Shown in pieces: positions 52,014 to 60,662 of a stretch of DNA of 64,000 nucleotides (position 1 is its first letter; each line of letters starts with the position of its first letter). The stretch is from assembly GCF_004795035.1 (NCBI RefSeq), contig NZ_SSBK01000019.1, positions 1 to 64,000 on the forward strand. Reading direction: 5' to 3'. The DNA comes from Streptomyces sp. A0958 (lineage in GTDB: Bacteria; Actinomycetota; Actinomycetes; Streptomycetales; Streptomycetaceae). The notes under the pieces are model-generated. The model was not told the DNA's origin and searched no databases. It worked only from the letters and a program-made list of their open reading frames with translations. The position numbers and the translations under genes were made by a program.

Positions 52014-54209
52014 ATGACCATCGGACTCACCGAGGAGCACCTCGACCTGCGCGACGCCGTGCGCGCCTTCGCCACCCGCCACATCACCGAGGACACCCTC
52101 CGGGCCGCGGCCGACGCCGACAAGGAGACCCTGCCCGCCCACTGGAGCGGCCTCGCCGCACAGGGCCTGCTCGGGCTGCACCTGCCCGAGGAGGACGGCG
52201 GCGCCGGCTACGGGCTCGTCGAACTCGCCGTCGTCACCGAGGAACTGGGCCGCGCCACCGCCCCCGGGCCCTTCCTGCCGACGACCCTCGCATCGGCCGT
52301 CCTGCACGCCGCCGGACACCGCACCCACCTCGCCCCGCTCGCCGCCGGCACCACGCTCGGCGCGGTCGGGCTCGACGCCGGCACCCTCGCCCTGGCCCGC
52401 GCCGCCGACGGCACGGTCACGGTCACCGGCACCTCGGGGCTCGTCGTCGGCGGCCACCTCGCCGACGTGTTCGTCCTGCCCGTCTCCGACGGCACCACCA
52501 CCACCTGGCTGGTCCTGCCCCGGGCCGCCGTCGACACCGCCGACGTCCGCAGCCACGACCTGACCCGCCGCTCGTCCCGCGTCACCGTGCGGTCCGTGCC
52601 CGTCCCGGCCGCCGACCTGCTCGAGCTCGACCCGCAGACGCCCCGCGACCTCGCCGCGACCCTGTGCGCCGCCGAGGCCGCCGGCCTCGCGGACCACTGC
52701 GTCACCACCGCCGCCGCCTACGCCCGGGTCCGTGAACAGTTCGGCCACCCCATCGGCCTCTTCCAGGGCGTCAAACACCGCTGCGCCCGCATGCTCGCCC
52801 AGGCCGAACAGGCCCGCGCCTGCGCCTGGGACGCCGCCCGCGCGGCCGGCCCCGGCGGCGCGGACGACCCCCGCGAGGGATCGCTGGCCGCCGCCGTCGC
52901 CGCGGCGGTCGCCGTCGACGCCGCCTTCGACGTGGCGAAGGACTGCATCCAGGTGCTCGGCGGCATCGGCTTCACCTGGGAGCACGAGGCGCACCTCGCA
53001 CTGCGCCGGTCCCAGACCCTGCGCATCACGCTCGGCCCGTCCGCCGCCTGGCGCCGCCGCGTCGCCGCCCTCGTCCTGGACGGGGTCCGCCGCAGGCTCG
53101 GCGTGGAGCTGCCGCCGGAGGCCGAGGCCGAACGCGAGGGCATCCGCACCGAACTCCGGGCGGCCGAGGCGCTGGAGGGCAAGGAGCGTACTGACCACCT
53201 CGCCTCCCACGGCTACACCGCGCCCCATCTGCCGGCGCCCTGGGGCAAGGGGGCGGGCCCGGTGACGCAGCTGGTCATCGCCGAGGAACTGGCGGCCGCC
53301 GGACTCACCCCGGTCGACATGATCATCGGCGGCTGGGTGGTGCCCACCCTCATCGCCCACGGCGACCCGGCCCAGCAGGAGCGGTTCCTCGCCCCGAGCC
53401 TGCGCGGCGACCTCGTGTGGTGCCAGCTGTTCAGCGAACCGGGCGCCGGCTCCGACCTGGCCGGGCTCACCACCCGCGCCGAGAAGGTGGACGGCGGCTG
53501 GCGCGTCACCGGGCAGAAGGTGTGGACCTCCATGGCCCTCGACGCCCACTGGGGCGTCCTGCTCGCCCGTACCGACACCGACGTGCCCAAGCACAAGGGG
53601 ATCTCCTACTTCCTCCTCGACATGACGAGCCCCGGCATCGACATCCGGCCGCTGCGGCAGATCACCGGCGAGGCCGAGTTCAACGAGGTCTTCCTCGACG
53701 GGGTGTTCATCCCCGACGACCTGCTCGTCGCCTCCCCGGGCGACGGCTGGAAGCTCGCCCGGACCACCCTCGCCAACGAACGCGTCGCCCTGTCCCACGA
53801 CTCGGTCGGCTCCGGCGCCGAAGCGCTTCTGGAGACCGCCGCCGCCTCGGACGGCCTCGACGACGAACGGCTCACCACGCTCGGCGGCCACCTCTGCGAC
53901 GCGCAGACCGGCGCCGTCCTCGCCCTGCGCACCACCCTGCGCAGCGTCTCCGGGCAGCAGCCGGGGGCCGAGGCGTCCGTCGCCAAACTGCTCGGCGTCG
54001 AACACCAGCAGCGGGTCTGGGAGACCTGCATGGACTGGCAGGGCACCGCATCCCTCAGCGGCGAGGGCGAACGCCACGACGCCACCTGGATGTTCCTCAA
54101 CTCGCGCTGCCTGTCCATCGCGGGCGGTACGACGGAGGTCCAGCTGAACATCATCGGCGAGCGCATGCTCGGCCTGCCCCGCGACCCCGAGCCCACCCGG
54201 AAAGGCTGA
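52014..54209 (+). CDS. chsE3: Fused two-domain acyl-CoA dehydrogenase (FadE34/ChsE3-like)
   Basis: A 731-residue fusion of two acyl-CoA dehydrogenase units; mycobacterial FadE34 (ChsE3) is a similar single-chain form of about 711 residues acting on steroid side chains. The N-terminal unit has REQFGHPIGLFQGVKHRCAR and QVLGGIGFTWEHE; the C-terminal unit has CQLFSEPGAGSDLAGLTTRA and FLNSRCLSIAGGTTEVQLNI. The halves probably act like the alpha and beta subunits of heterotetrameric ChsE enzymes. It follows fadA5 by 10 bases. Confidence 0.88.
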   Translation: MTIGLTEEHLDLRDAVRAFATRHITEDTLRAAADADKETLPAHWSGLAAQGLLGLHLPEEDGGAGYGLVELAVVTEELGRATAPGPFLPTTLASAVLHAAGHRTHLAPLAAGTTLGAVGLDAGTLALARAADGTVTVTGTSGLVVGGHLADVFVLPVSDGTTTTWLVLPRAAVDTADVRSHDLTRRSSRVTVRSVPVPAADLLELDPQTPRDLAATLCAAEAAGLADHCVTTAAAYARVREQFGHPIGLFQGVKHRCARMLAQAEQARACAWDAARAAGPGGADDPREGSLAAAVAAAVAVDAAFDVAKDCIQVLGGIGFTWEHEAHLALRRSQTLRITLGPSAAWRRRVAALVLDGVRRRLGVELPPEAEAEREGIRTELRAAEALEGKERTDHLASHGYTAPHLPAPWGKGAGPVTQLVIAEELAAAGLTPVDMIIGGWVVPTLIAHGDPAQQERFLAPSLRGDLVWCQLFSEPGAGSDLAGLTTRAEKVDGGWRVTGQKVWTSMALDAHWGVLLARTDTDVPKHKGISYFLLDMTSPGIDIRPLRQITGEAEFNEVFLDGVFIPDDLLVASPGDGWKLARTTLANERVALSHDSVGSGAEALLETAAASDGLDDERLTTLGGHLCDAQTGAVLALRTTLRSVSGQQPGAEASVAKLLGVEHQQRVWETCMDWQGTASLSGEGERHDATWMFLNSRCLSIAGGTTEVQLNIIGERMLGLPRDPEPTRKG

Positions 54210-54210
54210 C

Positions 54211-55104
54211 ATGCCCGTCGACCGCGACAAGGCGCTGACCGCGGACCCCGCCGTCCGCGAGATCCACTGGACCACCCGTGACGTCCTCCTCTACCACCTG
54301 AGCCTCGGCGCCGGCGCCGACCCGGCCACCGGCCCCGAGCTCCACCTGACCTACGAGAACGGCCTCACCGTGCTGCCGACCTTCGCCGTGGTGGCCGGCT
54401 CCGGGATCTCCGCCGGCGAGGCGGAACCACCCGGCTTCCACCTGCCCGGCATCGACATCGACCTGCGCGCAGTCCTGCACGCAGGCCAGGGGCTCCGGGT
54501 CCACCGGCCGCTGCCCGCCTCCGGCACCGCGACGCTCACCTCGCGCGTGGCCGAGGTCTGGGACAAGGGCAAGGCGGCCCTCATCGTCCTGGAGACCGCC
54601 GCGACCGGCCCCGCTGACGAACCGCTGTGGACGTCCACCACGCGGGTCTGGGCGCGCGGCGAGGGCGGCTTCAGCCAGGACCCCGGCCCCGAGGAGGAGC
54701 GGGTGACACCCCCGAACCGCCCGGCCGACGCCGTCGTCACCTCCACCACCACACCCCAGCAGGCCCTGTGGTACCGGCTCAACGGCGACCTCAACCCCCT
54801 GCACGCCGACCCGGAGTTCGCCCGCTCGGCCGGGCTCGACCGGCCGATCCTGCACGGCCTCGCCTCGTACGGCATGGTCTGCAAGGCCCTCGTCGACGGC
54901 GTCCTGGACGGAGACCCCGCCCGGCTCACCGGCCTCGCCGTGCGCTTCTCCGGCCCCCTCGTCCCCGGCGAGTCCCTCACCACCTCCGTATGGCGCGAGG
55001 GCCCGTCCGCCGACGGCACCGAACGGCTCGTGCTGCACGCGTCCTGCCCCGAACGAGACGGCGTGCCCGTGCTCACCCACGCGACGGCGACGGTGACCGC
55101 GTGA
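54211..55104 (+). CDS. chsH3: Double hot-dog enoyl-CoA hydratase (ChsH3-like)
   Basis: A 297-residue tandem hot-dog protein of the MaoC type, close in size to ChsH3 (286). The C-terminal half holds the hydratase site LNGDLNPLHADPEFARSAGL (about residues 190-209). The N-terminal half lacks catalytic residues but binds the acyl chain. It hydrates the enoyl-CoA made by the dehydrogenase upstream. It starts two bases after the chsE3 stop and overlaps the next gene (TGATG). A second, similar gene opens at the window end. Confidence 0.87.
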   Translation: MPVDRDKALTADPAVREIHWTTRDVLLYHLSLGAGADPATGPELHLTYENGLTVLPTFAVVAGSGISAGEAEPPGFHLPGIDIDLRAVLHAGQGLRVHRPLPASGTATLTSRVAEVWDKGKAALIVLETAATGPADEPLWTSTTRVWARGEGGFSQDPGPEEERVTPPNRPADAVVTSTTTPQQALWYRLNGDLNPLHADPEFARSAGLDRPILHGLASYGMVCKALVDGVLDGDPARLTGLAVRFSGPLVPGESLTTSVWREGPSADGTERLVLHASCPERDGVPVLTHATATVTA

Positions 55105-55751
55105 TGAGCGACAGCCCGGCGCGGCCCACCGCGCCCACCGAAGGTCCCCGACTGGTCGCCGAACCCCACAAGGACGGCGTCGACGCCGCCGTGGCGGCGG
55201 CCCGCCGGGTGATCGACGCCCTGCTGCACGCCGGGGACGGGACCGGCGCCGACATGGAGGAGATCGCCGGCCGGCTCGACGCCGTCGCGGACGGGCTCAC
55301 CGAGCGGGCACCCGCCCTGAGCCGGCGCCTCGCCGAGATGTGGCGCGGCGAGGGCGTCACCCGGCACGACCCCGTCACCGGTCCGGAGAACGCCCTCGCG
55401 CCCCCGCTCAGCCTGCGCGGCCTGGACGACGGCTCCGTCGAAGGCGTCGTCACGCTCGGCCTGCCCTACCAGGGCCCGCCCGGCCATGTGCACGGCGGCA
55501 TATCGGCGCTCCTCCTCGACCACACGCTGGGGGTCGCCAACCACTGGGGCGGCACCTCCGGGATGACCGCCGAACTGACCCTGCGCTATCTGCGGCCCAC
55601 CCCGCTGTTCGAGCCGCTGGCCGTCACCGGGCGGCAGGTCTCGGTGGACGGCCGGCGCATCCGCACGGTCGGCGAGATCACCGCCGGCGGCAGCGCCTGC
55701 GTCACCGCCGAGGGGCTGTTCATCGCCAAGCACCTGCCCAGGCCGAGCTGA
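55104..55751 (+). CDS. PaaI-type hot-dog thioesterase
   Basis: A 215-residue protein with an N-terminal helical part and a C-terminal hot-dog domain (GHVHGGISALLLDHTLGVAN, about residues 131-150; the H-G-G-x-x-x-x-x-x-D pattern of PaaI thioesterases). It may release CoA from stalled steroid thioesters. ATG 55104 overlaps the previous stop. In the operon it lies between the hydratase and an SDR. The substrate is inferred from context only. Confidence 0.8.
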   Translation: MSDSPARPTAPTEGPRLVAEPHKDGVDAAVAAARRVIDALLHAGDGTGADMEEIAGRLDAVADGLTERAPALSRRLAEMWRGEGVTRHDPVTGPENALAPPLSLRGLDDGSVEGVVTLGLPYQGPPGHVHGGISALLLDHTLGVANHWGGTSGMTAELTLRYLRPTPLFEPLAVTGRQVSVDGRRIRTVGEITAGGSACVTAEGLFIAKHLPRPS

Positions 55752-55764
55752 GGGGGCGGGAACG

Positions 55765-56526
55765 ATGGGACACCTCGACGGCAAGGTAGCGGTCGTCACC
55801 GGGGCCGGCCAGGGCGTCGGGCAGGGCATCGCCCTCGCCCTCGCCGCCGACGGAGCCTCGGTCGCCGTCCTCGGACGGACCGCGGGCAAGCTGGACACGA
55901 CCTGCGCGCTGCTGCGCGAACGCGGGGCGACGGCCGAACCCTTCGTGCTCGACGTCCTCGACACCGAACGCCTCCCCGCCGCGGTCGATGCCGTGGCCGA
56001 GCGCTTCGGCCGGATCGACATCCTCGTCAACAACGCCTACACCGGCTGCTACGGCCCGCTCCTGTCACTGAGCGACGAACAGTTCCGGCGGGGCTTCGAC
56101 AGCGGACCGTTCGCGGCGTTCGCCCTGATGAAGGCCGCGCACCCGCACCTGAAACGCGACGGCGGCGGCACGATCGTCAACCTCGTCACCTCCGCCATGG
56201 TCCGCTGGGACCTGAGCACGTACGGGGCGTACGCGGCCGCCAAGTCCGCGCTCCGCTCCCTGACCCGGGCCGCCGCCAACGAGTGGGGCCGCGACGGAAT
56301 CCGGGTCAACGCCATCGCCCCGCACGCCACCTCACCCGCCTACGCGGGCTGGCAGGAGGCCCATCCCGAGGAGGCCGCCGAGTTCTGCGCGTCCATCCCG
56401 CTGGGATACGTGGGCGACTGCGAGCAGGACATCGGCCGGGCCGTGGCGATGCTGTGCGGCCCGGGCGCCCGCTATCTGACGGGCGCCACGATCCCGCTCG
56501 ACGGCGGCCAGGCCAACTTCGGCTGA
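55765..56526 (+). CDS. Short-chain dehydrogenase/reductase
   Basis: A 253-residue NAD(P)-dependent SDR. It has the cofactor motif GAGQGVGQG (residues 12-20), NNAYTG (about residue 93), and the catalytic set with Y-x-x-x-K in YAAAKSAL (about residues 154-161); the usual serine lies in LVTSAM. It ends the operon begun at fadA5. It may oxidise the beta-hydroxyacyl-CoA formed by the ChsH3-like hydratase, or act on a ring hydroxyl; Hsd4-like and 17-beta-HSD-like enzymes share the layout. Confidence 0.87.
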   Translation: MGHLDGKVAVVTGAGQGVGQGIALALAADGASVAVLGRTAGKLDTTCALLRERGATAEPFVLDVLDTERLPAAVDAVAERFGRIDILVNNAYTGCYGPLLSLSDEQFRRGFDSGPFAAFALMKAAHPHLKRDGGGTIVNLVTSAMVRWDLSTYGAYAAAKSALRSLTRAAANEWGRDGIRVNAIAPHATSPAYAGWQEAHPEEAAEFCASIPLGYVGDCEQDIGRAVAMLCGPGARYLTGATIPLDGGQANFG

Positions 56527-56543
56527 CCCGGGGCCCGGACCGT

Positions 56544-56596
56544 CTCCCGGTCAGCGGGACCGCCCCCGCGAGGCCGCCCCGGCCGCGGCTAGCGTC
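56544..56596 (+). promoter_or_regulatory. Steroid-regulon promoter of the fadD17/igr-type operon
   Basis: CTCCCGGTCAGCGGGAC (56544-56560) is followed after 28 bases by CTAGCGTC (56589-56596), a TAGCGT -10 box identical to that of kshA. There is no recognisable -35 box. It predicts an unusually long leader of about 225 bases before the TTG start at 56826. Confidence 0.7.
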
Positions 56597-56825
56597 GCCA
56601 CCGGCGCGGCGCGGACCGGGGTCCGGCCGACGGGCGGGCAGACCGCCGCCCGGAGGCGCCGGACCGGCCAGCGGACCCCCGCCGCACGCCCGGCCCGCGC
56701 CTCCGGGACCACCCGGCCCGCGCCCCGCGCCCCTTCCGGCGCCACCACCGCACGACACCCCGCGCGCCCCGCGCCCCGTCCGCGTACCAACGGCAGACCC
56801 GTCCACCGGGTGAGAGGGACCGACA

Positions 56826-58484
56826 TTGCCACACGAGACGATCGCCGACCTGCTGCTCGCCCGGGCCGGGGACGACCACCCGGGCCTGCTGACCCGTGAG
56901 CGGTCCTGGACCTGGGACGAGGTGGTCCAGGAGAGCGCGGCCCGGGCCGCCCTGGCCCGGGAACTGCGCACCGACGGGCCCTTCCACATCGGCGTACTCC
57001 TGGACAACGTGCCCGAGTACGTCTTCTGGCTGGGCGCCGCCGCGCTGGCCGGCGCGGCCGTCGTCGGAATCAACCCGACCCGGCGCGGCGCCGAACTGGA
57101 GCGGGAGGTACGGCACACCGACTGCGCGATGATCGTCACCGACCGGGCGGGCCTCGCCCTGCTGGACGGGCTCGACGTCGGCGTGGACCGCGACCGGTAC
57201 CTCGTGGTCGACGCTCCGGAGTACCGGGAGCGCCCCGCCCCGCCCGTCCACCGGCCCGTGACCGCCGCACCCGGTGCCACCGCCACCACGCCGATGCTGC
57301 TGCTGCTCACCTCGGGCACCACCGGCACCTCCAAGGCGGCGATCTGCTCGCAGGGCAGGCTCGCCGCGCTGGGCGCCGCCAACAGTGCCAAGTACGACAT
57401 CACCCGTGCGGACACCTGCTACTGCCCGATGCCGCTGTTCCACGGCAACGCGCTGATGGCGCTGTGGGCCCCCGCCCTCAGCGCCGGCGCCACCATCGCC
57501 CTCACGCCGAAGTTCTCCGCCTCCGGATTCCTCCCCGACGTCCGCCACTTCGGGGCCACCTTCTTCACGTACGTCGGCAAGGCCATCGGCTACATCCTGG
57601 CCCGCCCCGAGACCGCCGAGGACGCCGACAACCGACTCACCCACGCGTTCGGCACCGAGGCGTCCCCCGAGGACGCGACCCGCTTCCTGGACCGCTTCGG
57701 CTGCCGCCTGGTCGAGGGCTACGGCTCCAGCGAGGGCGCCGGCATGCTCAAGCGGGTCCCCGAAGCGCCCACGGGCGCGCTCGGCATGCCCGCCCGGCCC
57801 GGCGTCCGCATCGTCCACCCCGCCACCCGGGAGACCTGCCCGCCCGCCGTGCTCGACTCCTACGGCCGGGTGCGCAACCCGGAGGAGGCCATCGGCGAGA
57901 TCGTGGACACCGAGGGCGCCGCCCGCTTCGAGGGCTACTACAACAACGAGGCGGCCAACGCCGAACGCGTCCGGCACGGCTGGTACTGGACCGGCGACCT
58001 CGGTTACGTGGACGAGGCCGGCTACTTCTACTTCGCCGGCCGCTCCGGCGACTGGATACGCGTCGACGGCGAGAACACCTCCGCCCTGCTCACCGAACGC
58101 GTCCTGCGCAGGCACCGGGACGTGGTGGCCGCCGGAGTCTTCGGCGTGCCCGACCCGCGCTCCGGCGACCAGGTCATGGCCGCCCTCGAACTCCCCGGCC
58201 ACACCCGCTTCGAGGACCTGGACCTGCCCGGCTTCCTGTCCGGCCAGGAGGACCTGGGCAGCAAGGGCGTACCCCGGTTCGTCCGCGTCTCGCACGCCCT
58301 GCCCACCACCGGCTCCAACAAGCTCCGCAAGAAGGAGATGCAACTGGAGGGCTGGCGCACCGACGACCCGGTGTACCGCTGGGCGGGCCGCGGCCGGCCC
58401 GCGTACGAGCTGATGACCGACGACGACAAGGCCGCGCTGCGCGGCGAGTTCCTGGCCAACGGGCGCGGGCGCTTCCTGCCCTGA
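56826..58484 (+). CDS. fadD17: Steroid-type acyl-CoA synthetase (FadD17-like)
   Basis: A 552-residue AMP-forming ligase. The pattern HIGVLLDNVPEYVFWLGAAA, TSGTTGTSKAAICS (AMP loop, about residues 160-173), MPLFHGNALMALW, KFSASGFLPDVRHFGAT and YVGKAIGYILARPE closely follows mycobacterial FadD17. The late lysine is in GSNKLRKKEM. It activates a side-chain carboxylate. A TTG start fits GAGAGGGA 7 bases upstream. FadD19 or FadD3-like specificity cannot be excluded. Confidence 0.87.
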   Translation: MPHETIADLLLARAGDDHPGLLTRERSWTWDEVVQESAARAALARELRTDGPFHIGVLLDNVPEYVFWLGAAALAGAAVVGINPTRRGAELEREVRHTDCAMIVTDRAGLALLDGLDVGVDRDRYLVVDAPEYRERPAPPVHRPVTAAPGATATTPMLLLLTSGTTGTSKAAICSQGRLAALGAANSAKYDITRADTCYCPMPLFHGNALMALWAPALSAGATIALTPKFSASGFLPDVRHFGATFFTYVGKAIGYILARPETAEDADNRLTHAFGTEASPEDATRFLDRFGCRLVEGYGSSEGAGMLKRVPEAPTGALGMPARPGVRIVHPATRETCPPAVLDSYGRVRNPEEAIGEIVDTEGAARFEGYYNNEAANAERVRHGWYWTGDLGYVDEAGYFYFAGRSGDWIRVDGENTSALLTERVLRRHRDVVAAGVFGVPDPRSGDQVMAALELPGHTRFEDLDLPGFLSGQEDLGSKGVPRFVRVSHALPTTGSNKLRKKEMQLEGWRTDDPVYRWAGRGRPAYELMTDDDKAALRGEFLANGRGRFLP

Positions 58485-58530
58485 CCCGCCCGAACCCCTG
58501 CCGCCCGGCGACAACCGAGGAGAACCACAC

Positions 58531-59697
58531 ATGCAACTGCGCGAGAGCGCCGCGCACCAGGAGCTGCGGCGGGAACTGCGGGCGTACTTCGCGGGACTGA
58601 TGCCCGAGGAGGAGCGCCGCCGCGTCGGTGAGGAGGGCGTGGGCGGCGACCGCTTCCGCGAGGTCGTCAAACGGCTCGGCTCCGACGGCTGGCTGGGGCT
58701 CGGCTGGCCCACCGAGTACGGCGGCCAGGGCCGGTCCGCCGAGGACCAGTACGTCTTCTTCGACGAGGTCCAACGAGCCGGTCTCCCCTTCCCGTTCGTG
58801 ACCGTCAACACCGTCGGCCCGACCCTGATGGCGCACGGCTCCGAGGAGCACCGCAAGCGGTTCCTGCCCGGCATCCTCTCCGGCGACATCGTCTTCGCGA
58901 TCGGCTACACGGAACCCGGGGCCGGCACCGACCTCGCCTCGCTGACCACGCGTGCGGTCCGGGACGGCGACGCGTACGTGGTCGACGGCAGCAAGATCTT
59001 CACCAGCGGCGCCAACACCGCCGACTACGTGTGGCTCGCCGCCCGCACCGACCCGGACGCGCCCAAGCACAAGGGCATCTCCATCCTGATCGTGCCGACC
59101 TCGGACGACGGCTTCTCCTGGAGCCCGATCCGTACCGTCGGCGGGATGACCGTCACCGCGACGTACTACAGCGGCGTACGCGTCCCCGCCGGTGACGTGG
59201 TCGGTGAGGTGGACGGCGGCTGGCGGCTGATCACCGCCCAGCTCAACCACGAACGCATCGGCCTCGCCGCCCTCGGCGGCCGCATGATCCAGCTGTGGGA
59301 ACGGGTCCTCGATCTGGCCCGGGAGAACGGTACGGCCGACATCCCCTGGGTGCGGGCGGAGTTCGCCCGCACGTACGCCCGGCTGGAGGCGATGCGGCTG
59401 CTGAACTGGAAGATGACCGCCGCCGTCGCCGACCACACCCTGACCGGCGCCGACGCGGGCGCCGCCAAGGTCTACGGCACCGAGACCCACATCGACGTCC
59501 AGCGCGGCCTGACCCAGATCCTCGGCGCGGCCGGCCGCATCCGGCCCGAATCACCGGGCGCGGCCCTCGCCGGCCAGGTCGAACAGCTCTCCCGCCAGGG
59601 CATCGTGAACACCTTCGGCGGCGGCGTCAACGAGGTGCTGCGCGACATGGTCGCCACCCAGGGGCTCGGGCTGCCGCGCGCGGGGCGTGGCGCATGA
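58531..59697 (+). CDS. chsE2: Acyl-CoA dehydrogenase, ChsE2 (FadE29)-like subunit
   Basis: A 388-residue acyl-CoA dehydrogenase subunit; FadE29 has 387. It has YTEPGAGTDLASLTTRAV (about residues 127-144), FTSGANTADYVWLAART and HIDVQRGLTQILGAAG. With the ChsE1-like subunit two genes on, it should form the heterotetramer that dehydrogenates the three-carbon (C22) side chain. First gene of a run whose neighbours all overlap by four bases or less. A start with AGGAGAA upstream supports ATG 58531. Confidence 0.9.
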   Translation: MQLRESAAHQELRRELRAYFAGLMPEEERRRVGEEGVGGDRFREVVKRLGSDGWLGLGWPTEYGGQGRSAEDQYVFFDEVQRAGLPFPFVTVNTVGPTLMAHGSEEHRKRFLPGILSGDIVFAIGYTEPGAGTDLASLTTRAVRDGDAYVVDGSKIFTSGANTADYVWLAARTDPDAPKHKGISILIVPTSDDGFSWSPIRTVGGMTVTATYYSGVRVPAGDVVGEVDGGWRLITAQLNHERIGLAALGGRMIQLWERVLDLARENGTADIPWVRAEFARTYARLEAMRLLNWKMTAAVADHTLTGADAGAAKVYGTETHIDVQRGLTQILGAAGRIRPESPGAALAGQVEQLSRQGIVNTFGGGVNEVLRDMVATQGLGLPRAGRGA

Positions 59698-60662
59698 GCG
59701 GCGACGGGCGGCGAGCGGATTACGAGGAACGGCTCCAGGCCTTCACCGGGCGCCAACTGCGCCCCCGCACCCCGGGCCAGGACCCCGTCAACCAGCCGAT
59801 GATCCGCCACTGGGCGGAGGCGATGGGCGACACCAACCCGGTGTACACGGACGCCGGCGCGGCCCGCGCCACCGGCCGTCGGGGGGTGGTGGCACCCGCC
59901 TCGATGGTCCAGGCGTGGACGATGCGCGGATACGCGGCCACCGCGAGCCCACCGGGCGGCGAAGACGGCTTCGGGGCGCTGGTGGCCCTGCTGGACGAGG
60001 GCGGCTACACCTCCGTGGTGGCCACCGACTCCGAGTTCACCTTCCTGCGGGAGCTGGTGCCGGGGGACCACATCGCCGTCAGCGAGAGCGTCGAGTCCAT
60101 CTCGGCGGAGAAGCGGACCGGGCTGGGGCCCGGACGCTTCGTCACCACCGTGAAGACCTACACCGACGGCGACGGCGAGACCGTCGCCACCCAGCGCTGG
60201 CGCACCCTGAGGTTTTGCCCGCCGAAGGCGGAGGAGGCCCCCGCACCCCCGCCCGCCCTGCGCCCGCGGCCCGCCGTCAACCGGGACAACGCCTTCTTCT
60301 TCGAGGGCGCCGAGCACCACCGGCTGCTCATCCAGCGCTGCGCCGACTGCTCCCTGCCGCGCCACCCGCCGGGCCCCTGCTGCCCCGCGTGCGGGTCGCC
60401 GGAGTGGGACACCGTCGAGGCGGGCGGCCGGGGCGAGGTGTACAGCTTCGTCGTCAACCACCACCCGAAGCACCCGGCGTTCGACACCCCGTACCTCGTC
60501 GCCGTCGTCGCACTCGCCGAGGGCACCCGGCTCATCACCAACCTGACCGGTGTCGCCCCCGAGGACGTCACCATCGGCATGCCCGTCGTCCTCGACTGGC
60601 TCGACGCCGACCCCGATCTGACCCTGCCGGTGTTCCGGCCCGCCCCGACGGAGGCGCCCTGA
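59694..60662 (+). CDS. chsH2: ChsH2-like hydratase subunit with C-terminal OB-fold/zinc ribbon
   Basis: A 322-residue two-domain protein; ChsH2 has 311. Residues about 1-180 are a MaoC-like hot-dog (HWAEAMGDTNPVYTDAGAAR). Residues about 195-320 are a DUF35-type domain with a zinc ribbon (CADCSLPRHPPGPCCPACG). In Mtb and T. curvata, ChsH2 pairs with ChsH1 as the hydratase and its DUF35 part docks the aldolase Ltp2. ATG 59694 overlaps the stop upstream. Confidence 0.92.
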   Translation: MSGDGRRADYEERLQAFTGRQLRPRTPGQDPVNQPMIRHWAEAMGDTNPVYTDAGAARATGRRGVVAPASMVQAWTMRGYAATASPPGGEDGFGALVALLDEGGYTSVVATDSEFTFLRELVPGDHIAVSESVESISAEKRTGLGPGRFVTTVKTYTDGDGETVATQRWRTLRFCPPKAEEAPAPPPALRPRPAVNRDNAFFFEGAEHHRLLIQRCADCSLPRHPPGPCCPACGSPEWDTVEAGGRGEVYSFVVNHHPKHPAFDTPYLVAVVALAEGTRLITNLTGVAPEDVTIGMPVVLDWLDADPDLTLPVFRPAPTEAP

